A DNA stretch of 64,000 nt, from assembly GCA_964058845.1 (NCBI GenBank), contig CAXKVR010000221.1, forward strand, positions 62,001-126,000, read 5' to 3'. Numbering within the stretch: position 1 is the stretch's first letter; every line of letters begins with the position of its first letter. The position numbers were made by a program, and so were the translations under genes. Below the pieces are notes generated by a model. It saw only the letters and a program-made list of their open reading frames with translations, was not told the DNA's origin and did no database searches. Shown in pieces: positions 47,782 to 57,755 of this stretch. This stretch comes from Carex sylvatica (lineage: Eukaryota; Streptophyta; Magnoliopsida; Poales; Cyperaceae).

Positions 47782-50591
47782 ATGTCTGTTGGAATTTTCG
47801 TACATTTTGGAGGAAAGTTCACAACTGACCAGTATGGTGTACGTTACTCCAAACCTCCAGTAAATACGCGTTGGGTTGATGAAAATTTCTCATTTGAGGA
47901 GTTGCAAACGCTTATTTACGATTTGAGCGGCTACAATAGGAACCGCTATGAATTACAAATAATGGCCCGAGTGCTCCAAGGAGGAAGGTATCTCAGAATT
48001 GCACTGGGAGATGACGTGGCATTGAGAGGCCTGATCAACAGGACTGTGAGGTCCGGTGATAGTGGATTCGAAGTTTTTGCGTGCAGGATTCACAGAGGAT
48101 CAGGGTCTGGAAGTTCAGGCCAAAATTATATTGCAGAAAATTATCAACAAAATGCAGAACCACACACTCCTATATTCGTACCCGAACCAACGCCAGAACC
48201 AGAAATATATAGTAATTCACCTCAAGAGATATATACTCACAAAAGTGACAAATCCCGGTTGGAAATTAGATGCAACACTCAGAATTGTCATTTTATCCTG
48301 AAGGCAAGAGCAACAAATTATGAAGATACATGGGTAATAACTGAGCAAGACACGCCTCACACATGCACGTCAGAGTACACCAGGACTGACCATGCACAAC
48401 TCACGGCATCAATCATCGCAGATATCATCGAGGATAGCATTAAGAAAGACCCCTGTATGAGCATTCGGAGTGTGGCAAACTGCGTGAGGGTTAGATTTCG
48501 AACTATAACCCCAAAGTACAACCGACTTTGGAGAGGTCGTGAGATTGCAGTATCCCGACAATTCGGGAGTTGGGAGGAATCGTACAATTTTATGAAACTA
48601 TTGCTTATCGGGATATGTGACAAGAATCCCAGCTCGAGGCACCAATTTCTGACTAGTCCGAGCATCGATAAAAATACAGGACTGGTCAAGCAAGATGTGC
48701 AGCAATTTAGGGCTGTCGCATGGGCTTATGGACCATGCATCACCGCTGTTGATTACTTGAGACCGGTGATCAGTATAGATGCAGCCTTCCTCTCTGGACG
48801 GTATGAGGGACGGCTTTTGATGGCCTGCGGCTATGATGCCGAGAATCAATTGCTGCCTCTAGCATTTGGAATTGTACATAAGGAGAATGAAGAGAATTGG
48901 GGTTTTTTCTTACAGTGGTTTAGAATTCATGTGCTTGGTGTTAATAGATTCGTATGCGTTATATCAGACCAACACAAGGCGATCAAAGCTGCTTTGAAAC
49001 CCGAATACGGATGGGATGGGAATAATTTTGTGCACAGGTTTTGTATGCAGCATGTTGCTGATAACCTGGTGCAGGCGTGCGGAAAGGACAAATGGTACGG
49101 AACCAGGTTCAAACAAGGAGCCAGGAAGAAGAAGCCAAGAAGGCTGAAAGAGATGTTCGAAGAATTTGCCATGGTATGTCTAATATTGTCTAAGTTATAT
49201 CATTTTTGTTTCCTTGACATGCATATTTCATCTAATTTTACTTTGTTCTATTGCAGCAAAATCCGAAGTGTAATGCTTTTTTAAAGAGAGTGGGCAAAGT
49301 ACGTCCTAATGATGTCATGGAGCCGTCAAATTATGAGAAAATCTTTCAAACCTGTGATGGAGGATATCGATTTGGTATCATGACAACAAATGGCTCTGAG
49401 TCCCTGAACGCTGTCTTTAAGGAGGCCCGAATGTTGCCCGTAGCTGCACTTGTTGAGGAGACATTCTACAAGTGCAACAGGTGGTTTGTTCAGCGGCGGC
49501 AGGCAGCAATGGAGCACAGCACTGCTTGTAAGCCTTTTTCCAAACGGGTACAAGATAAGCTTGCCAAACGGTGGGAGAAAGCTGTGGGTATGGATGTCAT
49601 CTCATACTCGCACGGCGAAGGTAAGTACGAAGTCACGGGCCCAGATGAATATGTCCCAGTAGTCCAAACACAGGATGGAACTATGTCCATTATACATAGA
49701 AAGTTCAAGTATATTGCGACATTCGGAGCTGATAGAGCAGTGGAATGTACATGCAAAGGTATCCAACTAACTGGAATTCCGTGCGCTCATGTGTTAGCGG
49801 TTTGTCGCCATAACAGCTGGTCCCCCGATCAATTTGTTGCCCACTGGTACAGAATGGAGTACCTTCTGAGTACTTGGAATGCCTTGTTTGTTCCCTACGG
49901 TAATCCTGAAGAATGGCCTACGACCACTACCCCAAAATACGAGCCGAACAAAGATTGGATACGGTATGGTAGGAGAAAACACATCCGTCAACCAATGACC
50001 ATGGATGAAATGCAAGGTAGGCAAATAGGGCACCGTCCTCGCCGTTCCACTACCGACAGGCAGATGCGAGGTATGTAATATTGAACAATGATTATATTTT
50101 ATTACATTTTTCAATAACTTACTATATCATTTATTGGGTCTGCAGATTCTCGTAACGCAGCAAATGCAGCTGAAAACGATCGAGTTATGGCAGAGGCAAG
50201 TGGATCGCAAGGGTCGAGGCGCAGCACAGCCATAAGCCGTACCTTCCGTGAAAATGCAACTATGATGTTTAGGGAGGCAATGGGAGAAGTACTGACAGGA
50301 GAAGAGGTGGTTGGGATGCAGGGGCATTCAGGTACTACCCAACGGAGAAGGAGCACATCTCAAGCTGGAAGGAGGAGCACATCTCACGCGGGACCATCTG
50401 GTACAGCACACGAGGAAGGAGAAGCTTTGCAACCACCTAGGAGGAGCACATCTCAACTAGGAGGGACGAGCACATATGGTGCAGGGCCATCTGGTACAGC
50501 AAACCAGCAAGAAGAAGCAGTACAACCAGCTAGAAGAAGCACATCATCATGGGGATCTCGTGTGCTGAGGGGATTGAATTTTAGACGATGA
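47782..50591 (+). CDS. MURA-type Mutator transposase, three exons, 883 residues
   Basis: Exons 47782-49173, 49257-50070 and 50146-50591 join in frame (phase 0, then after one base) with gtatgt donors and CAG acceptors. The order is: an N-terminal plant-MULE region (about 1-150); a MuDR DNA-binding zinc region (RLEIRCNTQNCHFILKA, PHTC); and a DDE-type core with D333 (ISIDAAFLSGRYEG), D396 (VISDQHKAIKAAL), the C421-H424 pair (FCMQH) and a likely third acidic residue E512 (SESLN). A SWIM zinc finger follows (C628, C630, C640, H642; VECTCKG and IPCAHVL). The Ser/Thr/Arg-rich tail repeats RRSTSQ-like units. The enzyme would excise and insert the element through its terminal repeats. No stop or frameshift is seen. 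The ATG at 47782 is the first in frame, and upstream sequence is low complexity. Confidence 0.93.
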
Positions 50592-50774
50592 CTTAATATA
50601 ATTTGTATAGTTGTATTGTATCGTTTGATTACATGTTGTATTATTTTATGTGAATGTGTTGTATTATTTTATGTAAATGGATTGTATTAGTTTATGTTAT
50701 GATTTATTTATGTTTTAATATTTTATGATATGACTTATTCACGTTATAGTATGTTTGTTTTGTTGTTGAACAGG

Positions 50775-51029
50775 ATGAACGATAGCAACCGAGGTATCGA
50801 GCAAGGAGAATGTCACTGTAAATTTTGTTTTCTTAGAAAAAGATTTGGTCCGCAACCTATTGTTCATCCTCCCCTTTCAGACGATGACTTTGTTGAAAAT
50901 TCATACGGATCTGGTAAGGCGAGCACATCATCGGGAGTAACTACTCTTAAGCCAGCTGATAAGAAGCCGGCTGCTAAGAAGCCGGCTGATAAGAAGCCAG
51001 CTGCTAAGAAACCGGCTTATAAGAAATAG
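50775..51029 (+). CDS. Small Cys/Lys-rich open frame downstream of the transposase
   Basis: The ATG at 50775 gives 84 residues: a Cys cluster (ECHCKFCFLRKRFG), an acidic middle (LSDDDFVENS) and a tail of repeated PADKKPAAKK units. The sequence gttgaacag just before it is a possible splice acceptor, so it may be a 3' exon of an alternative transposase transcript or a separate small protein. A basic Lys-Pro-Ala tail resembles linker-histone-like nucleic-acid-binding tails. Not recognised as a family; whether it is translated is unknown. Confidence 0.4.
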   Translation: MNDSNRGIEQGECHCKFCFLRKRFGPQPIVHPPLSDDDFVENSYGSGKASTSSGVTTLKPADKKPAAKKPADKKPAAKKPAYKK

Positions 51030-51074
51030 GGTTTTAAATGCCTTTGTTTAAATTTTACATTGTAAGATATTTTT

Positions 51075-51627
51075 ATTCCGACCCCAACTTTGCACCCTCT
51101 TTCTCGGAGCAAACTATCTCCAAAAATTATGAAAATTGAGCGACATACATTGTTGACATTTCCAAACAGGACTGTAAAGTTTCATACGAAATCTCCGAAC
51201 GGATCGTGAGATATAAGAGCTCAAAAATAGCCCGAACTGATGACGTTTTCATTCCGACCCCAACTTTGCACCCTCGTTCTCGGAGCAAACTATCTCCAAA
51301 AATCATGAAAATTGAGCGACATGCATTGTTGACATTTCCAAACAGGACTGTAAAGTTTCATACGAAATCTCCGAACGGATCGTGAGATATAAGAGCTCAA
51401 AAATAGCCCGAACTGATGACGTTTTCATTCCGACCCCAACTTTGCACCCTCGTTCTCGGAGCAAACTATCTCCAAAAATCATAAAAATTGAGCGACATGC
51501 ATTGTTGACATTTCCAAACAGGACTGTAAAGTTTCATACGAAATCTCCGAACGGATCGTGAGATATAAGAGCTCAAAAATAGCCCGAACTGATGACGTTT
51601 TCATTCCGACCCCAACTTTGCACCCTC
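51075..51627. repeat. 176-bp tandem repeat, three full copies and a partial
   Basis: Units begin attccgaccccaactttgca at 51075, 51251, 51427 and 51603, and are almost identical. The array lies exactly between the 3' ends of the two convergent MULE genes. Confidence 0.95.
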
Positions 51628-51858
51628 GTTTTTTTTGTTTAGTGTTCTTTTGTTGTTCTTTTGTTTTTGATTTAGTGGTTCTATTAGTATGTTTTTTGTT
51701 CTTAATTATGTAGTGTTTCTCTTATTATTTTTTCTGTTGTATAAATACTACCATAAAACATAGCTAAACTCAGAACAAAAATCATAATAAGCTATCAGCG
51801 TACATAATACATAATAAAACATAAAACACTACAAAGATAACAATAAAAAAACTCTCTA

Positions 51859-54835
51859 TCAACGATACCGCGAATCGGAATATCGGTCAGCTGGTCTGCC
51901 TCTGTTCTCTCTGGTGAAAACTCGATGCCAGTTATTCCACTGTACTTCTCCTTCCTGCGCCACACGAGCTGGTGTGATCTCGACCTCGGGCTCAGGCTCT
52001 CTGCTCATCGTGAGTGCTGTACCCCATGGATCCTCGGCGGCGTGTGTAGCTGGCAGAGGGGTATGAAACAAGGATAAGTCAGGATGAGTCCCGCTACCAG
52101 AGGCCTCCCAATCGTGAGCCCTCGCTGGATACGGCTGATGCGGTGCAGGAGAAGCGGCTGTATCCCACTGATCACCTGGAGCTAGCTCTGCAAGGCTGAA
52201 CTCCATGCCCTGAGACTCATGCATAGACTGAATCTCCGGAGATCGAGCCTGGTGCTCAGGCTGTGTCGGAATGTAGGCAAGACCCTGCAAGGATACAAAT
52301 AATTCAATAAATTTTAACTAACTAAATTTTAACTAACGTACTTTACTGAAGGAGAAAATTTTAACTAACTTGACATAAAATAAAGAAGACCGAACCTGAG
52401 GAAGCTCCGGGGATCTAGTCTGGTGCTCAGGCTGTGTCGGCATGTAGGCAGAACCCTGCAAGGAAACAAATAATTCAATAAATTTTAACTAACTTACTTT
52501 ACTGAATGAGAAAATGTTAACTAACTTGACATAAAATAAATAATACCGAACCTGGGGAAGACACGGACGCCCATACTGGTCAAAATAGGCGTGCCAACTA
52601 GACATGCCCAGAACCCAACGGTGGTAGTCCCACTCTGGCTGGTCTGCGGGCTCTGGTGGCATATCAGCAGTCATAACAGGTGGCGCGTCGGGCTCATCCC
52701 TATGTACTCTGCGCCAATCGATGTCCTCTCCGGCGTCTCTGAGCATCGTGACTAGCTTGGCCTCGTGGCCGTGGCCCTCAATACAAGGCGCAAAGTAGTT
52801 CAACATTGTGTGTCCAAAAGCCCTGAAGCCACGCTTTCCAAGACAAACGATTGAATGTGCTCCACCTTTAACCGCTAGTAGCAACTAAAAAAATTAAAAT
52901 AAGAAACATTAGAAAAAAAAGGTTAAAAAGATGGTCAAAATGAGTTGTTTTAGGTGCATTACTTACATCACGAGCCCCTTTTCTGCCAGTGGGAGTATAA
53001 CCATCATCTTCGAAGATCTTGGAGCGGAGATAATTGCCGTAATCTCCCTCAAGATACACTGATGCCATGCCGACCCGCAGGTACCAAGCCTGGTATCTCA
53101 GTAGGGGAGACCCCTGCAGCTGCGTCTCATAATCCTCCGACATATGCCACAAGTTCTCCCTCATGGTCCCTGCTCTGTCGTAGTGCTCCAGGAAAGCCGT
53201 ACTCCAATCTCTATCGGCGTGATTACCGTGGTACGTCCTGTAATTAATATGTTACATGCAAATTAGTGTTTACAACAACTAATATTAAATACAAAATTCA
53301 AGAAAAACATAACTTGTACGTACCCGTGTAGCCTCGTGATAATAGATCTCGGGATGTCTGGATCTGCGGGGATGAGTGGAGGAAGTCCAAACTGACGGAG
53401 CACCCGGTCTGGATAGTGATGCTCCACTATCCAGAAGCAAATCAGCGGACCCCTGTAGAGCCACATCTCCTCATCATCTGATATAATCTGTGGCAGGCTC
53501 CCCTCACAGTATGACTCAGCATACGGAGTCCAGCTCACCTGCGTGTCACCCAGACTCTGCAACTGACCACGGACCAACCTGATGCCTGCTGGCTTTCCGT
53601 GAGGCGTGTCCACGTAGCTGTGATTCCCGTACCATTTCTTGCCAAATGCCGGGTGATATGCATCATCGGGCTCTCCCGAATGTAGTGACTCATTCTGCAC
53701 GGGTACCGCCACTGGTATGCGCGACCACGACCAATGCTGCAGTAGAAGTGTCGGCCCGTACATCTTCTTACTTTTAGGCTGCAATTTGAAGAATATTAGA
53801 CGTCGGAACAAGTTAATTTTTAAAAATAAGACAACAATAACATACTGACCTTGCAAGCATGGCACAGGTTCGAGTAAAGATGTGCCAGGACGGCTCCACC
53901 CCAGTTGTACTTTCTTGATGACCCAAGGTCTCTCAACAGCTCCAGATACATAATCGGAATGGCATCACTGCTCGAATCAGGAAACATGACAGAACCAAAT
54001 AGGTCCATCACGAAAGCCCGTGTGTATCTGAAATGTCAAAATTAGGGACCAACCCATTTTTTGCAATGAAATAAAATACAAAATAAATATATATATATAT
54101 ATAATGGTTTATAAAAGTACCTCTCAATGTCATGCTGCGTGGATCGCCAATGCAAACCTCGATCGGCAAACAGAGCTCGCAGCGCCGTCTTCTTCAGATG
54201 AAATCTCGATCTCCCACCATTATCACGTACATCTGGCTCTGCTCCCAACAGCTCTGCGAGGCTGGCATTAATCATGTTCTCGTCAGTGGGGTCAGATATG
54301 CCACCGATGGGCACGCCCTGGATAGGCAAACCCCAAAGGACACTCACGTCCTGGAGAGTCACTGTCATCTCTCCGAACGGTAAATGGAATGTGTGTGTCT
54401 CGGGGCGCCATCGCTCCACTAGCCCCTGAATGAGGGACGCATTAATGGCCTTGCTCTCCGTCTCCAATATATCGACCAAATGGTACAACCCCAGATTGTG
54501 TAGATACGGGTCCATCAGAGGGTAGTACTGCATGCCATAAACCCGACACTTGCTTTCTAGAGACTCCTGACTCTGCGTTGAAAAAAAAACAAACAACATA
54601 AAAATCTGAAAATATGAGAACTCTAAAAAAATTTAACGTAAAAAAAGAAAAAAATAAAGTAATCACGTACCTCTCGGGATGCTAGTGAGACTCGATGCTC
54701 ACTGTGAGGTATCCATAATAATGGACTGAAATGCTCCGTGCTATCCACGGGAATGGGCTCATCAATAGGGTCGGGTGGTGGTGGTCTCCTAGGACGTCCC
54801 CTAGCCATCCTACGTTTGGAAAAAAAATTAGACAT
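51859..54835 (-). CDS. Plant mobile domain (MAIN-like) protein carried by the MULE, eight exons
   Basis: Minus-strand exons: 54835-54671, 54572-54121, 54027-53850, 53778-53324, 53237-52967, 52884-52552, 52455-52396 and 52284-51859. All are GT-AG and in frame, giving 779 residues (770 if Met at 54808, which opens MARGRPRRPPPP, is used). The plant mobile domain (aminotransferase-like PMD, as in MAIN and MAIL1) is clear: VERWRPETHTFHLPFGEMTV, TLQDVSVLWGLPI, YNWGGAVLAHLYSNLC, LLLQHWSWSRIPV, VSWTPY, PLICFWIVEHHYPDRV and LRQFGLPP. Then come WYLRVG and a C-terminal region with no known fold. Exons 7 and 8 start with near-identical 20-residue segments (AYMPTQPEHQTRSPE and AYIPTQPEHQARSPE). Host MAIN proteins act in the nucleus in transcription and silencing; the role in a transposon is unknown. 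Confidence 0.9.
52285..52550. repeat. Tandem duplication of a small exon with its intron
   Basis: The stretch from ctgcaaggatacaaataatt (about 52285) through the donor and start of exon 7 is repeated from ctgcaaggaaacaaataatt (about 52457), a period of about 170 bp. This created the paired PTQPEHQ-type segments in exons 7 and 8. Confidence 0.85.
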
Positions 54836-54939
54836 GCTACATTTGACTAAAATAAGCTCATTCCTGTTAAAATATAATAAAATAAGCTAATTCATATCAA
54901 AAAATACAAAACTACCCTAGTAAGAAAAAAAAAGTTCAA

Positions 54940-56070
54940 ATAATGCGTTAGAATAAAAAAAAAATTTGTTATTCGCCTAAAATATGCTAAAACAAGCGGA
55001 AATACACTAAAACAATATATTTGCGGTAAAAATAGGCTAAATTACGTTACTATGAAAAAAAAAAGGTTATTCGGATAAAATATACTAAAATATGATAAAA
55101 TACAATAATTACGGTCAAATATGCTAAAATACGCTAATTATGGCAAAAATTTACTAAATATGCTAATTTCGGTAAAAAACAGTTAAAATAATGCGTTACA
55201 ATAAAAAAAAATTGTTATTCGCCTAAAATATGGTAAAACAAGCGGAAATACACTAAAACAATATATTTGCGGTAAAAATAGGCTAAATTACGTTAATATG
55301 AAAAAAAAAAGATTATTCGGACAAAATATACTAAAATATGATAAAATACAATAATTACGGTCAAATATGCTAAAATACGCTAATTATGGCAAAAATTTAC
55401 TAAATATGCTAATTTCGGTAAAAAACAGTTAAAATTATGCGTTATAATAAAAAAAAATGTTATTCGCCTAAAATATGCTAAAACAAGCGGAAATACACTA
55501 AAACAATATATTTGCGGTAAAAATAGGCTAAATTACGTTACTATGAAAAAAAAAAAGGTTATTCGGATAAAATATACTAAAATATGATAAAATACAATAA
55601 TTACGGTCAAATATGCTAAAATACGCTAATTATGGCAAAAATTTACTAAATATGCTAATTTCGGTAAAAATATGTTAAAATAATGCGTTAGAATAAAAAA
55701 AAAATGTTATTCGCCTAAAATATGCTAAAACAAGCGGAAATACACTAAAACAATATATTTGCGATAAAAATAGGCTAAATTACGTTACTATGAAAAAAAA
55801 AAAGGTTATTCGGATAAAATATACTAAAATATGATAAAATACAATAATTACGGTCAAATATGCTAAAATACGCTAATTATGGCAAAAATTTACTAAATAT
55901 GCTAATTTCGGTAAAAATATGTTAAAATAATGCGTTAGAATAAAAAAAAAATGTTATTCGCCTAAAATATGCTAAAACAAGCGGAAATACACTAAAACAA
56001 TATATTTGCGGTAAAAATAGGCTAAATTACGTTAATTACGACAAAAAATATACTACATTTCTCAAAATAT
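54940..56070. repeat. About 246-bp tandem array upstream of the mobile-domain gene
   Basis: The phrase attcgcctaaaatatg begins at 54971, 55217, 55462, 55709 and 55956 (periods 245-247). There are four full copies and a partial, highly similar. A+T rich with recurring atgctaaaatacgctaat phrases. It sits just upstream of the first exon (54835). Confidence 0.95.
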
Positions 56071-56560
56071 GCTAATTACGGTCAAATTATGCTAAAATAC
56101 GCTAATTACGGCAAAATTTCGGAATAAATAATTCAAAATAAAATTAAAACTAACTATGGTACCATAATTATCACTAATTTCAAATATTTTTGGTACCTAA
56201 TTGACGCTAATTACCACTAAATTTGTACCGTAATAAAATAATCATAATTATAAATAAAATTAAAACTAACTTTGGTACCATAATTATCACTAATTTTAAA
56301 TATTTTTGGTACCTACATTAATGCTAATTACCACTAAATTGGTACCGTAATTAAATAATCACAATTATAACTAATTAGCACTAACTAACTTAATTTGACT
56401 AATCTATAATTTTTTTACACTACAAATGAAATTTCAAATATATATAGGGACTTACTTGCAAATTGGAAGAAGAGAGAAGAAGAGAGGAGAAAAAAGAGGA
56501 GAAATTCGGGTGGGGAGGAGAGAGAGTGAGATTTTTAGAAAATGAATTGTGAGGAGAGAG
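56071..56560 (-). promoter_or_regulatory. Probable upstream region or leader at the MULE right end
   Basis: A direct repeat of about 115 bp (aaattaaaactaact...ggtacc) occurs at 56140 and 56255. Near 56460-56570 the minus strand is C+T rich like a leader. No coding sequence. Confidence 0.35.
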
Positions 56561-56781
56561 AAAGTTCTGTGGAGGGTTATTTATAGGCCCGGACCGCCCC
56601 ATTTTTAGGCGGTCAGGAATTAAAATTCCGGACCGCCCCATTTTTAGGCGGTTAGGAATTTTAATTCCGGACCGCCCCATTTTTAGGCGGTCAGGGCATT
56701 TTTAAAAATTTGGCTGGAACCCTGTTATTTTTAACAATTTGTTTTTTTTTTTGGGTATTTTTAAAAATGTCGGTCCATTTA

Positions 56782-57750
56782 CAAATAATTATTCAGTCAA
56801 CTTGTTAGACTTTTCTTTATGGATTGCACGGTCATCTATCTATTATTCTATAATTGTGTTATTATCTTTAACAAATATTAATCCAGTAGCTACTAAATGG
56901 TTAGGTCTATATATTGTATACAATTTTGACAATGTGGTTTTGGAGAATACGAGGATAGGCATCTACAATGGTGACAGTATTAATTAGTGTATTACCTCAA
57001 TTTATAATTTTGTAAGCAAATGTCTTTTATAAGATTACACTATTGTTTTAAAAATGTGTTTAATTATTGATAATTATTTGGCTTCATACTATTATTTTAT
57101 TTTATTTTTGAAAAAGCTGTCAATTCGCAGCAAATCGCAATCATCAATAATTTTTTATTCTGTAAATTATTATTAGTAATGTAGAAAAACATAAAGAATT
57201 TTAAAAAAAAAATCATATCCAAAGCCTTTTTTCTTATGCCTAGAGCTTCACAATTCAATAACCACAAAGAATCTCTTTTGCAATAAAAAAAAAGAGCTTT
57301 GGATTCAAAAAAAAATTTCTGTTTTCCTTCATTATTTAATAATAATTTCTATAAATTAAAATATCTCTCTGATCATCTAGATTTATAATTATTTAAAACA
57401 TACAACTAATTGTCAAATATTTATAATATTAGTCACTCTCTGACAAGATTCTCTATCACATTTTATGTCTCTCTGATTCTCTCTGCTATTGGGTCCCTGA
57501 CATCACCATAAAAAGTTTGACCTTGTAGACACTTGGTATTAAAAATTATAGCAACTTACATGAGGCTCTAATTAAAAATTCAATTAAATAATAGGGTCTC
57601 CATCTTTTGAAATTGTTTAAATCAGACTAAATATAAACCATAAATTCATCCAAAGCATTCCACACTACATTTTCCAATTTTAATGTGAATAATGTTGGTT
57701 AATATATTCAAACGCAAAATATTTATTGTTCTAAACTAGAGAAAGATGTA
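56782..57750. other. Intergenic, no gene seen
   Basis: A+T rich. The open frame at 56739-56987 begins inside the MULE end and crosses its border, so it is not a gene. Confidence 0.5.
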
Positions 57751-57755
57751 GGTAC

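Larger units (their letters stand above)
47132..56773. mobile_element. Apparently complete two-gene Mutator-like element (MULE)
   Basis: The terminal inverted repeats start CCGACATTTTTAAAAATACC and are nearly identical for about 145 bp. They contain a reiterated 38-bp unit built on gaccgcctaaaaatggggcg, two copies at the left and three at the right. The direct flank TCCATTTA occurs at 47124-47131 and 56774-56781; the duplication may be 8-9 bp. Length is 9642 bp. It holds a MURA transposase gene (plus), a small Lys-rich frame, and a plant mobile domain gene (minus), convergent, with tandem arrays at 51075 and 54940. Both main genes are open with canonical introns, and the terminal repeats match closely, so this looks like a young and perhaps autonomous copy. 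Confidence 0.92.

Noticed and set aside
48357..49756. Several minus-strand frames of 75-110 codons
   Set aside because: All are antisense shadows of the MURA transposase exons.
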